DNA of 64,000 nt, taken from assembly GCF_001975705.1 (NCBI RefSeq), contig NZ_CP015093.1, positions 3,604,501 to 3,668,500 on the forward strand, in the 5' to 3' direction. This DNA is from Salipiger abyssi (lineage in GTDB: Bacteria; Pseudomonadota; Alphaproteobacteria; Rhodobacterales; Rhodobacteraceae). The position numbers and the translations under genes were made by a program. A model generated the notes under the pieces. It saw nothing but the letters and a program-made list of their open reading frames with translations. It had not been told where the DNA came from and searched no databases. This document shows positions 16,767 through 26,586 of the stretch, in pieces; position 1 is the first letter of the stretch; the number at the start of each line of letters is the position of its first letter.

Positions 16767-17198
16767 TCAATGCCCGCGCCGCGCCTCGATGAGCGAGATC
16801 GCCAGCGAGGCGAGAATGCAAGTGGTGAAGAGGTATAGCCCCCAGGCGGTCTCGATCCGGCCGACGCCGATGCCCTTCGCCAGTGTGATATAGAGCGCGA
16901 TGAGGAAGATATCGGCCATGGCGAGCTTGCCGAGCAGCGTCACCGCCGGCAGCGCGCGGCGGTCGAGCAGGCCGAACTGTATCAGGCTCAGCGCCAGCGT
17001 CTTGAGCCAGGGCGCGGCGAGGGCGAAGAACGCCACCAGCAGGGCGAGCAGCAGATCGCTCTGCCAGAGTGCCCGGAGCCCGGTGAGCACGCTGATCTCC
17101 TCCATGCCGAAGAGCGGCAGCAGCCCCGCGCGCAGCAGCGGCGCCGACCAGGCGACCGGGTAGAGCAGCAGCAGGGCGAGATTGGCGGCTTTCAGCAT
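16767..17198 (-). CDS. Paraquat-inducible protein A (PqiA) domain membrane protein
   Basis: 143 residues, four transmembrane helices (about 5-25, 45-65, 80-100 and 110-135), with the PqiA-type ADIFLIALYITLAKGI segment. PqiA transmembrane domains usually pair with an MCE protein (PqiB) in lipid transport across the envelope. No MCE gene lies here. The gene instead sits downstream of MlaF/MlaE-type transporter subunits in the same direction, so a role in envelope lipid handling is a reasonable inference. Confidence 0.78.
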   Translation of the reverse strand: MLKAANLALLLLYPVAWSAPLLRAGLLPLFGMEEISVLTGLRALWQSDLLLALLVAFFALAAPWLKTLALSLIQFGLLDRRALPAVTLLGKLAMADIFLIALYITLAKGIGVGRIETAWGLYLFTTCILASLAISLIEARRGH

Positions 17199-17277
17199 GG
17201 CGCGGTTGTTTCGCGGGCGGGGCGAGGGGGTTCCACCCCCTCGTGCTCCCCCGGCGTGGCGCGGGCGGGCCGGGCGC

Positions 17278-17661
17278 TCAGAGGAAGATCGAGGTGAGCC
17301 ACAGCCCCACCAGGATCCAGAGCAGCGCGATATGGGCGAAATCGAGCCCGCGCATGCGGCTGCCGGGCAGGTAGGCGCTGAGCGCCAGGAAGGCCGAGGG
17401 CAGGAAGAGCGGCAGCATGCCGTTGCCGAGCGCCATGAACCGCGCGGCGGCACCGTAGACCGGCCCGCCGGTGATGCCGGCCATGGGTGCCAGCAGCACC
17501 GCCGCGCCGGCCAGCGCCAGCAGCAGCGCGACCAGCGCCGCAAGCCGTGCCGGGGCGGCGGCGCGGATCACCCGTGCCAGCGCCAGCGCCGCGATCAGCT
17601 CGAGGAAGACGAAGCGCTTGAAGACCAGAAAGGCGAGCAGGACGGGGCTGGGTTCGAACAT
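17278..17661 (-). CDS. Four-helix membrane protein of unknown function
   Basis: 127 residues with hydrophobic segments near 5-28, 38-60, 85-100 and 108-125, and one Arg/Gly-rich loop (GSRMRGLDFAH). Starts 7 bp after the mlaF stop, so it belongs to the alr-mlaE-mlaF transcript. I do not recognise a family. The position suggests an accessory to the lipid transporter. Confidence 0.7.
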   Translation of the reverse strand: MFEPSPVLLAFLVFKRFVFLELIAALALARVIRAAAPARLAALVALLLALAGAAVLLAPMAGITGGPVYGAAARFMALGNGMLPLFLPSAFLALSAYLPGSRMRGLDFAHIALLWILVGLWLTSIFL

Positions 17662-17668
17662 GGTTTCC

Positions 17669-18415
17669 CTATCTCACGGCGGCGATCGGGCCCTCGGCGC
17701 GCCCGTGGATGAACTGTTGCAGATACGGGTCTTCGGCGGCATCCATCTGCGCCACCGGCCCCGTCCACTTGATCACCCCGTCATGCAGCATCGCCACGGT
17801 ATCGGCAATGGCGCGCACCGAGGACATGTCATGGGTGATGGTCATCGCCGTGGCGCCCATCTCGGTGACGATCTCGCGGATGAGATCGTTGATGACGCCG
17901 GCCATGATCGGGTCGAGCCCGGTGGTGGGCTCGTCGAAAAAGATGATCTCGGGATCGGCGGCGATGGCACGGGCGAGCCCCACGCGTTTCTGCATGCCGC
18001 CCGAAAGCTCCGCCGGCAGCGCATCCGCCACATCCGGAGTAAGTCCGACACGGCGCAGCTTTTCGATGGCGATCTCGCGTGCCTCGACTTTGGGGCGTTT
18101 CAGCGCGCCGCGCAGCAGCCGGAAGGCGACGTTCTGCCATACGGGAAGCGAATCGAAGAGCGCGCCGCCCTGAAACAGCATGCCGAAGCGGGCGAGAAAG
18201 GCGTCGCGGTCGCCCTCGTGCACGTCCTGGCCATCGACGGTGATGGTGCCGGCATCGGGCTCCACCAGCCCGAGGATGCATTTCAGCGTGACCGATTTTC
18301 CGGTGCCGGAGCCGCCGATGATCACCATAGAGGTGCCGCGCGCGACATGCAGATCGACGTCGCGCAGCACGGTCTTGGGGCCGAAGGATTTTTTGACGCC
18401 GGAGAGGGTGATCAT
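17669..18415 (-). CDS. mlaF: MlaF-type phospholipid ABC transporter ATPase
   Basis: 248 residues. Full ABC ATPase: Walker A GGSGTGKS (residues 34-41), signature LSGGMQKR, Walker B IIFFDEPTTGLD and the H-loop TMTITHDMSS. The LSGGM and SVTLKCILGL patterns fit the Mla/Mkl subgroup that energises retrograde phospholipid transport at the inner membrane. It follows mlaE by 79 bp. The MlaD MCE subunit is not in the operon. Confidence 0.9.
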   Translation of the reverse strand: MITLSGVKKSFGPKTVLRDVDLHVARGTSMVIIGGSGTGKSVTLKCILGLVEPDAGTITVDGQDVHEGDRDAFLARFGMLFQGGALFDSLPVWQNVAFRLLRGALKRPKVEAREIAIEKLRRVGLTPDVADALPAELSGGMQKRVGLARAIAADPEIIFFDEPTTGLDPIMAGVINDLIREIVTEMGATAMTITHDMSSVRAIADTVAMLHDGVIKWTGPVAQMDAAEDPYLQQFIHGRAEGPIAAVR

Positions 18416-18460
18416 GGCGCGATCCTCCCGGCCTTTGCGCGGGCGGCGGGGGCGGTGTGG

Positions 18461-18481
18461 CGTATTTGGAAAGAGAAGATG
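18461..18481 (+). repeat. Variant copy of the dispersed GTATTT motif
   Basis: CGTATTTGGAAAGAGAAGAT then G, between mlaF and mlaE. It is a diverged form of the motif, with GAGAAGATG in place of GATGAA. Confidence 0.4.
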
Positions 18482-18494
18482 CTGCGGGTGCGGG

Positions 18495-19277
18495 TCATAT
18501 GGAGAAGAACACCCCCGTCAGCAGGAAGTTGGCGGCGAGGATCAGCACCGCGGCGGCCTCGACCGAGCCCTTGGTGGCGCGGCCCACGCCCTGGGCGCCG
18601 CGCCCGGATTGCATGCCGTAATAGCAGCCCATCAGCGCCGCGATTCCGCCGAAGGCGCAGCCCTTGGCCAGCGAGGAGATCACATCCAGCGGTTCGAGGA
18701 AATCCAGCGTGTTCTTGAGATAGGCGGCGGGGTTGAAGCCGAGCGAGCCGGTGGCGACGAAATAGCCGCCGAAAATGCCGATCACATCGCCGACGCCGAC
18801 CAGCAGCGGCACCACGATCAGCGCCGCCAGCAGGCGCGGCGCGGTGAGGTATTTCATCGGATGGGTGGAGAGCGTCACCAGCGCGTCGATCTGCTCGGTC
18901 ACCTTCATGGTGGCGATCTCGGCGGCGATGGAGGAGGTGACGCGGGCGGCGATCATCAGGCCCACCAGCACCGGGCCCAGCTCGCGCACCATGCCGATGG
19001 CGACGATCTGCGGCACCACGGCCTCAGCGTTGAAGCGGGCGCCGCCGGAATAGATCTGGAGCGCCAGGGCGCCGCCGGTGAAGACCGCCGTGAGCCCCAC
19101 CACCGGCAGCGACAGCCAGCCGATCTGCAACAGCGCCTGGAGCAGCTCGCGCCCGTAGAAGGGCGGGCGCAGGATATGGCTCAGCGCGTCGCCGGCAAAG
19201 AGCGCCACCCGTCCGGCGGCGGCGAGCACGCGCAGCACCGCGCGTCCCAGCAGCGCGAGGGGGGCGGCGGGGCTCAT
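18495..19277 (-). CDS. mlaE: MlaE-type phospholipid ABC transporter permease
   Basis: 260 residues with about five hydrophobic segments and the MlaE family pattern [36 protein letters not shown] and [11 protein letters not shown]. Permease of the Mla system. The start at 19277 overlaps the alr stop by 4 bases (ATGA). A long frame continues upstream but belongs to a different frame than alr and is not coding. Confidence 0.92.
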   Translation of the reverse strand: MSPAAPLALLGRAVLRVLAAAGRVALFAGDALSHILRPPFYGRELLQALLQIGWLSLPVVGLTAVFTGGALALQIYSGGARFNAEAVVPQIVAIGMVRELGPVLVGLMIAARVTSSIAAEIATMKVTEQIDALVTLSTHPMKYLTAPRLLAALIVVPLLVGVGDVIGIFGGYFVATGSLGFNPAAYLKNTLDFLEPLDVISSLAKGCAFGGIAALMGCYYGMQSGRGAQGVGRATKGSVEAAAVLILAANFLLTGVFFSI

Positions 19278-20311
19278 GCGCCGAGATAGCTGCGCGAATA
19301 GCGCGCCCCGAGCGCGGTGAGAACCTCGTATCCGATGGTGCCGATGGCATCGGCGACCATGTCTACGGTCTGGTTGCGGCCCAGCAGTTCGAGATGCTCG
19401 GGCAGCTCCGAGAGCGCGGTGACGTCGACTGTGATCAGGTCCATCGACACCCGGCCGAGGATCTTGCAGCGGGTGCGCCCGGCCCAGAGATAGCCCTTGG
19501 GGGCCAACGCGCGGTGGATGCCGTCGGCATAGCCGGCAGCGACCGTGGCGACGCGGGTCGGCACGCGGGCGACGAAGGCGTTGCCATAGCCCACCGCCTC
19601 GCCCGGGGCGACGTCGCGGGTCTGGATCACCGGCAGCATCAGCTCGACCACCGGCTGCGCCTCGGAAAAGGGCATGCCGCCATAGAGCCCGACGCCGGGC
19701 CGGGTCACCTCGAAATGATAATCCGGCCCGAGCAGGATGCCGCCGGTCGCCGAGAGCGAGCGCGGCGCCTCGATGCCGTCGGTCATCTCGCGGAAACTGC
19801 GGAGCTGGAAGGCGTTCATGCCGTGATCGGGCGTGTCGGCGCAGGCCAGGTGCGACATCACCAGAACCGGCGATTGCGCCAGCGCGATATCGCGCAGGGC
19901 CGACCATTCGGCGGGCTCCATGCCCAGCCGGTTCATGCCGCTGTCGAGCTGGATGCCGAAGGGGTGGCCGGGCAGCGCCTCCACATGGCGCAGCATCTGG
20001 TCGATGGAATTGACCATCGGCACCAGCTTGTGATCGCGGATGATCTCGGCATCGCCCTGCATATGGCCCGAGAAGACGCAGATCTCCGGCCCGGGGCCGA
20101 GCGCGCGGCGCACCGCGACGCCTTCCTCGGCGACGGCGACGAAGAAGCGCCGTGCGCCTTCCTCGGCCAGGGCCGGGGCGACGCGCTCGACGCCGAGCCC
20201 GTAGGCATTGGCCTTGACGACCGCGCCGGCCTCGCCGGTGGTGAGATTGGCGAGTGCGCGCCAGTTGGCGCGGATCGCTGCGAGGTCGATGCTGAGCTGT
20301 GCCTGTGCCAT
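19274..20311 (-). CDS. alr: Alanine racemase
   Basis: 345 residues. PLP enzyme that makes D-alanine for peptidoglycan. The PLP lysine lies in [10 protein letters not shown] (about residue 33). The second-domain catalytic Tyr is in GYGNAFVAR. Other typical pieces are [15 protein letters not shown] and [11 protein letters not shown]. The start at 20311 is chosen because [17 protein letters not shown] is the family start. Linked to mlaE by a 4-base overlap and near dnaB, a common alpha-proteobacterial arrangement. Confidence 0.94.
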   Translation of the reverse strand: MAQAQLSIDLAAIRANWRALANLTTGEAGAVVKANAYGLGVERVAPALAEEGARRFFVAVAEEGVAVRRALGPGPEICVFSGHMQGDAEIIRDHKLVPMVNSIDQMLRHVEALPGHPFGIQLDSGMNRLGMEPAEWSALRDIALAQSPVLVMSHLACADTPDHGMNAFQLRSFREMTDGIEAPRSLSATGGILLGPDYHFEVTRPGVGLYGGMPFSEAQPVVELMLPVIQTRDVAPGEAVGYGNAFVARVPTRVATVAAGYADGIHRALAPKGYLWAGRTRCKILGRVSMDLITVDVTALSELPEHLELLGRNQTVDMVADAIGTIGYEVLTALGARYSRSYLGA

Positions 20312-20419
20312 GCCCTGCTTGAAAGCCAAGCCCGGCGGAGGGTCAAGAGGGAAAGACGCCGTTGCCATCTTGCCGCGCCCGCCGCGCCATGCTGGAATGC
20401 ATGAGAACGGGGGAACGGC

Positions 20420-21073
20420 GTGGACGATATCGACATTCGGTTCTTTCTGGCCTTCCTCGCGCCGACGCTGGGTTTTGCCATCTGGTTCGTCAAGCGTGTG
20501 ATGGACGAGCGCGCCGCGGAAGGCGAGCGCGAGACCGCGCGGGACAATCTGGTGCGGGCGCTCTTCGCCGAGATCGACTTCAACACGCGCGATATGGAGG
20601 TGTTTCTCGAATATTCGCCGTCGCGCGCCTATCTGGAAAAGCGCTTTGCGCAATATCCCGATCTTATTCCGCATATCACCGATGCGCGTCACACCGAGAT
20701 CTACCGCAACCGGATTCGCGAGGTGCACGGCATCACCGACGGTGCCCTGCATCTGACGGTGAATTTCTACGGTCTGCTGGAAAAGATCCGCGTGCAGGTG
20801 GAAGGGGTGCAGAAGCCCAGCTTTGCAACTCTGGCGCCGGATGCGCGTGTCCGGGCGGTCGATGTGATCGTGCGCACGGCGTGGGAGGCCAAGCTCTGCG
20901 GGATCAAGCTGCTCGACGATCTCGACAGGGATCACAGAGCGCTGAAGCTGAAACGCTTCGAGGGGATCGGCACGGTTCCGGGAGAGGAGCTGTCACTGCG
21001 GATGACGGCGCTCGAAGAGGCCATCAGGGCAGCGAAGGCCCGGCATGACATCCGGCCCGGCGAAGCGGGCTGA
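20420..21073 (+). CDS. Membrane-anchored protein of unknown function
   Basis: 217 residues from a GTG start with a GGGGGA stretch just upstream. One transmembrane helix (about residues 8-24, [17 protein letters not shown]) is followed by a charged, mostly helical cytoplasmic domain with [20 protein letters not shown], then [14 protein letters not shown] and [15 protein letters not shown] do not recognise the family. The arrangement resembles sensor-like anchors, but there is no motif to assign. It is the only plus-strand gene between alr and dnaB. Confidence 0.68.
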   Translation: MDDIDIRFFLAFLAPTLGFAIWFVKRVMDERAAEGERETARDNLVRALFAEIDFNTRDMEVFLEYSPSRAYLEKRFAQYPDLIPHITDARHTEIYRNRIREVHGITDGALHLTVNFYGLLEKIRVQVEGVQKPSFATLAPDARVRAVDVIVRTAWEAKLCGIKLLDDLDRDHRALKLKRFEGIGTVPGEELSLRMTALEEAIRAAKARHDIRPGEAG

Positions 21074-21150
21074 CGATGCTCAGACGATGATCGGATCGGG
21101 ACCGGTCATGATGTTCCTCAACAGGATGTCTTTGTGACGTGAAGATAGCG

Positions 21151-21188
21151 ACGCTCCGGCCTGAAATCAAGCATGCGGGCCGGAGCGT
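21151..21188. terminator. Hairpin between convergent unknown gene and dnaB
   Basis: 11-bp stem ACGCTCCGGCC / GGCCGGAGCGT with a 16-base loop, 13 bp after the dnaB stop. No clean T tract follows on either strand, so termination is likely but not certain. Confidence 0.45.
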
Positions 21189-21201
21189 GGGGAAGCCCGG
21201 C

Positions 21202-22686
21202 TCAGAACGCTTCGCCGTCCTGCTGCCAGGGTTTGACGAGGTTGCCGAAGCGGGTGAACTGGCTTTCGAAGGCCAGCTCCACCGTGCCGATGGGGCCGTG
21301 ACGCTGCTTGCCGATGATCACCTCGGCCTTGCCGTGCAGGCGCGACATTTTCTCCTGCCAGGCGGCCATCTCGTCGAGCCGGTCGTCGGAGGGTTTCTCG
21401 CGCTCGACATAGTATTCCTCGCGGAACACGAACATCACCACGTCGGCATCCTGCTCGATCGAGCCCGATTCGCGCAGGTCCGAGAGCTGCGGGCGCTTGT
21501 CGTCGCGGCTTTCGACCTGACGCGAGAGCTGCGACAGCGCGATCACGGGGATGTTGAGCTCCTTGGCGATGGCCTTGAGACCCATGGAGATCTCGGCGAT
21601 CTCCTGCACCCGGTTGTCGGCGGTGCCGCGCAGCAGCTGGAGATAGTCGACGATGATCAGGTCGAGCCCGTGGGTCCGCTTCAGCCGCCGGGCGCGGGCG
21701 GCGACCTGCGAGATCGGCAGCGCCGGCGTGTCGTCGATATAGAGCGGGCACGCCTCCAGCTCCTTGGCGGCGTCGACGAAGCGGCGGAATTCCTTTTCGT
21801 CCATGTCGCCCTGACGGATCTTGTGGCTGGAGATCTCGGAGGCTTCGGCGAGGATCCGGCTGGCGAGCTGCTCGGCGCTCATTTCGAGCGAGAAGAACCC
21901 CACGACGCCGCCGTCGATGGCGCCCTCGCTGCCGTCGTGTTTCTGGCCGCGCTTATAGGCCTTGGCGATGTTGAAGGCGATGTTGGTGGCCAGCGAGGTC
22001 TTGCCCATCGACGGGCGCCCGGCGAGGATCAGAAGGTCGGAAGGGTGCAGCCCGCCGAGCTTCTTGTCCATGTCGACGAGGCCGGTGGAGATGCCGGCCA
22101 GTCCGCCATCGCGCTGATAAGCGGCGTTGGCGACGTTGACCGCATCGGTGACGGCGCGCAGGAAGCTCTGGAAGCCGCCTTCGGTCTGGCCCTGCTCGGC
22201 AAGCTTGTAGAGCGCCTGTTCGGCCTCGACGATCTGCTCGCGCGGCTCGGATTTCACATCGACCTTGGAGGCTTTCGACGAGATGTCGCGCCCCAGCGCG
22301 ATCAGGTCGCGGCGCACCGCGAGATCGTAGATCATCTGCGCATAGTCGCGCACCGCAAAGCTGGAGACGGCCGCCCCCGCGAGGCGCGCCAGATAGGCCG
22401 GCCCGCCCAGCTCCTTCAGCCCGTCATCGTCCTCCATGAAGGCCTTGAGGGTGACCGGCGAGGCGAGGTTGTTCTTGGCGATGCGCGCCGCCGCGATCTC
22501 GAAGATGCGGGCATGTACCGGCTCGTAGAAATGATGCGGGCTGAGAATCGCCGCCACGCGGTCGTAGATGTCGTTATTGGTGAGGATCGCGCCCAGGAGC
22601 TGCTGCTCGGCCTCGATCGAATGCGGCATGGTCTCGGCCTGCTCGACCTCGACGCCGGCCGGATTGAAGACGCTGTGATCGTTCAT
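21202..22686 (-). CDS. dnaB: Replicative DNA helicase DnaB
   Basis: 494 residues. N-terminal domain starts EAEQQLLGAILTNNDIYDRV (about residue 25). The C-terminal RecA-like ATPase has Walker A GRPSMGKTSL, Walker B LDLIIVDYLQLL and the arginine-finger region DLRESGSIEQDADVVMF. Hexameric helicase of the replication fork. Length is normal. No intein is present. Confidence 0.96.
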   Translation of the reverse strand: MNDHSVFNPAGVEVEQAETMPHSIEAEQQLLGAILTNNDIYDRVAAILSPHHFYEPVHARIFEIAAARIAKNNLASPVTLKAFMEDDDGLKELGGPAYLARLAGAAVSSFAVRDYAQMIYDLAVRRDLIALGRDISSKASKVDVKSEPREQIVEAEQALYKLAEQGQTEGGFQSFLRAVTDAVNVANAAYQRDGGLAGISTGLVDMDKKLGGLHPSDLLILAGRPSMGKTSLATNIAFNIAKAYKRGQKHDGSEGAIDGGVVGFFSLEMSAEQLASRILAEASEISSHKIRQGDMDEKEFRRFVDAAKELEACPLYIDDTPALPISQVAARARRLKRTHGLDLIIVDYLQLLRGTADNRVQEIAEISMGLKAIAKELNIPVIALSQLSRQVESRDDKRPQLSDLRESGSIEQDADVVMFVFREEYYVEREKPSDDRLDEMAAWQEKMSRLHGKAEVIIGKQRHGPIGTVELAFESQFTRFGNLVKPWQQDGEAF

Positions 22687-22912
22687 TGCTCTGCCCCGTT
22701 TTCCCGTCTGTCGCGCGGTTTGTGCGTCATAGCCAATGCGCGTGCCGGAACCAATCGGGATATCTCTGTGGAGAACCGCCGGGAAAACCCGGTGGAGAGT
22801 CCGGCGAGGCGCATTTACCCCGCCGATATCGTAGCAGATCGCAGCTTTGCCGCAACATATGGTTGCGAAAGTGCGATTCGTGCGGGCTTATCCCCGGGCG
22901 GTTGCTGCGCGC

Positions 22913-23593
22913 TTACGCGCCGTTTTCCGCCTGCCACTTGCGCGGGTCGGCAAGAAACGCCTCGACCGCGTTCAGCGTCTCGGCATCGAAGCCGCCGCGC
23001 GCCTTGGCCTCGGCCAGAACGTCGTGCCAGGTGCAGAGGTAATGCAGATCGACGCCGTGATCGCCGAGCGTCTTGGTGGTCTCGGGGAAGATGCCGTAAT
23101 AGAAGATCACCGCCGTATGGGCGCAGGTGGCGCCGGTCTCGCGGATGGCATCGACAAAGCTCAGTTTCGAGCCACCATCGGTGGTCAGATCCTCCACCAG
23201 CAGCACCCGCTGGCCCTCGGTCATCACGCCCTCGATGCGGGCATTGCGCCCGTAGCCCTTGGGTTTCTTGCGCACATAGGTCATCGGCAGCGCCATGCGC
23301 TCGGCGACCATGGCGGCAAAAGGGATTCCGGCCGTCTCGCCGCCGGCGATATTGTCGAAGGCCTCGAAGCCGGCGTTGCGCATCACCGTGACGGTGAGGA
23401 AATCCATCAGCGTCGAGCGCACGCGCGGGAAGGAGTTGGGCTTGCGGCAGTCGATATAGACCGGCGAGGGCAGGCCGGAGGCGAGCTTGAACGGCGTGCC
23501 GTTCTCCATGAAATGCACCGCCCCGATCTCCCACAGCATCCGCGCGGTCAGCCGGGCCATTTCTTCGGGCGAGGGGTAGGACGAGGGGATCAT
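22913..23593 (-). CDS. pyrE: Orotate phosphoribosyltransferase
   Basis: 226 residues. Converts orotate and PRPP to OMP in pyrimidine synthesis. PRPP-binding loop [13 protein letters not shown], plus [19 protein letters not shown] and [13 protein letters not shown]. The ATG at 23593 is preferred to a GTG 9 bases upstream because AGGAG lies 8 bases before it. Followed upstream (5') by a repeat element that separates it from pyrC. Confidence 0.94.
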   Translation of the reverse strand: MIPSSYPSPEEMARLTARMLWEIGAVHFMENGTPFKLASGLPSPVYIDCRKPNSFPRVRSTLMDFLTVTVMRNAGFEAFDNIAGGETAGIPFAAMVAERMALPMTYVRKKPKGYGRNARIEGVMTEGQRVLLVEDLTTDGGSKLSFVDAIRETGATCAHTAVIFYYGIFPETTKTLGDHGVDLHYLCTWHDVLAEAKARGGFDAETLNAVEAFLADPRKWQAENGA

Positions 23594-23733
23594 GGGGCGC
23601 ACTCCTTGCAGATATGCGCCCGCTCTAGCCGGATTTCGCGCCTGCTTGAAGCCCCGGGATGTGTGTCGGCGCGAAATGTGCCGGCCCCGGCACGGCCCGA
23701 TCTATGCCCGGTGCGGAAACGAGCCCGAAGGGC

Positions 23734-23877
23734 GCCGCACCATCGCCGGCCCGCCCGACCGGGCTGGCGATTTGGCTGTGCCTGCTGTGTCGTTGAGAGG
23801 TGCTTCGGACTTGGCCGGGATAAATCGAGAGGATCGACCCCTCGGATCGCCACCCAGCGGGCCGACGATGGTGCGGC
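23734..23877 (-). repeat. Palindromic intergenic element, copy A (inverted orientation)
   Basis: 144 bp bounded by near-perfect 20-bp inverted repeats GCCGCACCATCGCCGGCCCG at 23734-23753 and CGGGCCGACGATGGTGCGGC at 23858-23877. The core on the minus strand contains CTCTCGATTTATCCCGGCCA followed by AGTCCGAA, shared with copies at 28867 and 60057. It fills most of the 403-bp gap between pyrE and pyrC. The remaining flanks (23594-23733 and 23878-23996) show no gene that I can support. Confidence 0.82.
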
Positions 23878-23996
23878 TTTTGCCGATCCGTTCAGGATAC
23901 GCGCAGAGCATTCGGTTGGGCATCGGTTGCCCGATGCCCCGCACGGTTATCTGGCGCCGTCGCGCTGTTTGCCTCGATATTGTGCCGCAGCGGCGG

Positions 23997-25031
23997 TCAT
24001 TCCACGCGCCAGTGCAGCGGGAATCCCGGATCAAAGACCGTGACCGGGCCCTCGCCTGTCTCGATCTTCGGCGGATATTGCACCGGCGCGCCTTTGGTCA
24101 GGGTCAGCGTGTCCTCATTGGCGGGCAGCCGGTAGAAGCGCGGCCCGTTCAGCGAGGCGAAGCCCTCCAGCCTGTCCAGCGCGCCGGCCTGTTCGAAGAC
24201 CTCGGCGAGGATCGACAGGGTGTTGGTGGCGGTGAAGCAGCCGGCGCAGCCGCAGGCGCTTTCCTTGTTGGGATCGGTATGCGGCGCGCTGTCGGTGCCG
24301 AGGAAGAAACAGGCCTCGCCACCGGTGGCGGCAGCCAGCAGCGCCTGGCGATGGATCTCGCGCTTGGCCACGGGCAGGCAGTAGTAATGCGGCTTGATAC
24401 CGCCGACGAGGATGTGGTTGCGGTTGATCACCAGGTGATGCGTGGTGATCGTGGCGCCGAGATCGGCGCCGCCCGCGCGGGCGTAATCGGCACCGTCCTT
24501 GGTGGTGATATGCTCCATCACCACCCGCAGCCCCGGCGTGCTGCGGCGGATCGGGTCGAGCACCCGGTCGATGAACACCGCCTCGCGGTCGAAGATATCC
24601 ACCTCCGGATCGACCACCTCGCCATGCACGCAAAGCGGAATGCCGCGATCGGCCATGGTCTCCAGCACCGGGCGCACCTTGTCGAAATCGCGCACGCCGG
24701 AGGCGGAGTTGGTGGTGGCGCCCGCCGGGTAGAGCTTCAGCGCGGTGATGAGCCCGTCCTCATGCGCCTTGGCCACATCCGCCGGATCGGTGGTTTCGGT
24801 CAGATAGAGCGTCATCAGCGGGGTGAAGCCGCTGCCCTCGGGCAGGGCCGCAAGGATGCGCTCGCGATAGGCGGCGGCCTGATCGCCGGTCACCACCGGC
24901 GGTACCAGATTGGGCATGATGATCGCCCGGCAGAAATGGCGGGCGGTTTCGGGGGCCATGGCCCGCAGCATCTCGCCATCGCGCAGATGCAGGTGCCAGT
25001 CGTCGGGGCGGCGAAGCGTGATCTGGGTCAT
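23997..25031 (-). CDS. pyrC: Dihydroorotase
   Basis: 344 residues, class II PyrC. Metal ligands in [10 protein letters not shown] (residues 10-19), the carbamylated Lys in [13 protein letters not shown] (about residue 98), then [13 protein letters not shown] and the terminal [15 protein letters not shown]. Cyclises N-carbamoyl aspartate to dihydroorotate. Same direction as pyrE but separated from it by a repeat element, so possibly transcribed apart. Confidence 0.95.
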   Translation of the reverse strand: MTQITLRRPDDWHLHLRDGEMLRAMAPETARHFCRAIIMPNLVPPVVTGDQAAAYRERILAALPEGSGFTPLMTLYLTETTDPADVAKAHEDGLITALKLYPAGATTNSASGVRDFDKVRPVLETMADRGIPLCVHGEVVDPEVDIFDREAVFIDRVLDPIRRSTPGLRVVMEHITTKDGADYARAGGADLGATITTHHLVINRNHILVGGIKPHYYCLPVAKREIHRQALLAAATGGEACFFLGTDSAPHTDPNKESACGCAGCFTATNTLSILAEVFEQAGALDRLEGFASLNGPRFYRLPANEDTLTLTKGAPVQYPPKIETGEGPVTVFDPGFPLHWRVE

Positions 25032-25125
25032 GGCCGAGCCGATAGCACGCGGCGCGGCGCCGGGCCAGAGGCAACGGGCGGCACATTATGCCGAAACGGC
25101 GCGCCTCGCCGCGATGCCTCAAGGT

Positions 25126-25182
25126 GAGTATTTATCGGAAAGATGAAGCACAGGCCGCGCTTTCATCTTTCCGCAAATACTC
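25126..25182. repeat. Inverted pair of the GAGTATTT-GAAAGATGAA motif
   Basis: GAGTATTTATCGGAAAGATG plus AA at 25126-25147 is mirrored by TTCATCTTTCCGCAAATACT plus C at 25162-25182, with a 14-bp spacer. It lies downstream of the b561-YceI gene and upstream of pyrC. It could act as a hairpin terminator. Confidence 0.7.
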
Positions 25183-25205
25183 CCGCCGGAGGCGTCCTGT
25201 CCGAT

Positions 25206-26402
25206 TCACTCGGCGCTGCGGGTCGCGGTCAGCTCGACGATCACCTCGACCTCATGGCTGAGCTGCCCGGCATCGGCCATGTTCTCGCCGATGCCGTAAT
25301 TCATCCGGTCGAGCGTGGTGCGCCCGCTCATCTCTGCCGTATCGCCGTCGAGCGTCAGCGAGAAGGGCAGCGAGACGGGGACTTCGGCGCCTTTCAGGGT
25401 CAGCGTGCCTTCGGCGACATAGCCATCGGCGGCGTTCATCAGATCCGCCTGGAAAGTGGCGGTCGGGTGGGTCTCGGCGGCAAAGAAATCCGGCCCCAGC
25501 GCCTGCGATGTGACAGAGCCCAGCGTCAGCGACGGGATCGAGATCGTCACCGTGACCTCGCCGGTCTTGCCCGGCGCGGCCTGCGGCTCGAAGGCGATGG
25601 CGGCGGTCCAGTCGGCAAAGCTGCCGGTGACCTCGGAGCCCATCTGCACGAGGCTGATCGACAGCGTGCCTTCCTGCACCTGCCAGTCGCTCGCCGCTTG
25701 TTCCAGCGCCGGGCTCTCCGCGCGCTCGTCCTGCGCGAAATAGCCCGCCGCCGCGCCGCCGCCCAGCACGCCGGCCCAGACCAGCAGGGCCAGCGCCAGC
25801 GGCAGGGCAAAGCCGTGGCCATGGCCCTCGCCGCCGGCAGGGGTGCCGCGCGCCATGCGTGCCAGCGTCGCGTCGCGGTCGATCAGCGTGTGTTTCAACG
25901 CGCCCACGATATGCAGGACCAGCGCGCCCACCAGCGCCCATTGCGACAGGAAATGCACCGTGGCGGCGGTCTCGGCCAGCTGCGGCGAGGTCGGCACGAA
26001 GGGCAGGTTCTGCCCGAGGGGCCAGAGGATCGGCGCAAACCCGTCGGTCGCCGCGTGCTCGACCCAGCCCGAAAGCGGCACCAGCACCAGTGCCGCGTAA
26101 AGCACCCAGTGGATCGCCTCGGCGAGCAGCGTCTCGCCCTTGCGATGCGGATGCAGCGGCACCGGCTTCGGCTGCACCAGCGCCCAGAGGATGCGCCCCA
26201 GCGCCAGCAGGAACAGCGCCACGCCCAGCGTCTTGTGGACCGAGAACAGCGTGGTCTTGAGCGCGATCTGATCCGCGTCCTGCATCGGCGCCAGATGCGC
26301 GATCCAGCCCAGCGGGATCATCAGCAGAATGCCGAGCGCGATCAGCCAGTGAAAGGCGCGCGCGACCGGGCCGTAGGTGGTGGGCGAATTGGCGAGGGGC
26401 AT
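25206..26402 (-). CDS. Cytochrome b561-YceI fusion protein
   Basis: 398 residues. The N-terminal b561 di-haem domain (about 1-180) has four transmembrane helices and haem-ligand His residues in RAFHWLIALG, SVHKTLGV, EAIHWVLYAAL and GALVLHIVGALKH. A fifth helix (about 198-220, LALALLVWAGVLGG) is followed by a periplasmic YceI domain (about 240-398: GTLTLKGAEVPVSLPFSL, DRMNYGIGEN). Electron-carrying membrane domain joined to a lipid-binding domain suggests redox of a bound quinone or isoprenoid, which is inference. Divergent from fabD. Confidence 0.9.
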   Translation of the reverse strand: MPLANSPTTYGPVARAFHWLIALGILLMIPLGWIAHLAPMQDADQIALKTTLFSVHKTLGVALFLLALGRILWALVQPKPVPLHPHRKGETLLAEAIHWVLYAALVLVPLSGWVEHAATDGFAPILWPLGQNLPFVPTSPQLAETAATVHFLSQWALVGALVLHIVGALKHTLIDRDATLARMARGTPAGGEGHGHGFALPLALALLVWAGVLGGGAAAGYFAQDERAESPALEQAASDWQVQEGTLSISLVQMGSEVTGSFADWTAAIAFEPQAAPGKTGEVTVTISIPSLTLGSVTSQALGPDFFAAETHPTATFQADLMNAADGYVAEGTLTLKGAEVPVSLPFSLTLDGDTAEMSGRTTLDRMNYGIGENMADAGQLSHEVEVIVELTATRSAE

Positions 26403-26501
26403 CTTGCGGCTCCTGAGGGTTGTGCTCCAGCTTCGTCCCTACCTAGCGGTGCTGCGCTGCGGCGCAATTGCGAAGCTGCGCACATTCAGCGTGCATGAGC
26501 G

Positions 26502-26530
26502 TTGCGAAAGCGTTGAGAGACCGCTATGGG
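26502..26530 (+). promoter_or_regulatory. Candidate promoter of fabD
   Basis: TTGCGA (26502-26507) and TATGGG (26525-26530) with 17-base spacing, about 57 bp before the fabD start. Hexamers are imperfect. Confidence 0.35.
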
Positions 26531-26586
26531 AGGCGCCCAAACCGCCGTGTTACCGCAGAAACCGCATCCGATGGGAGGAGCCGTCC

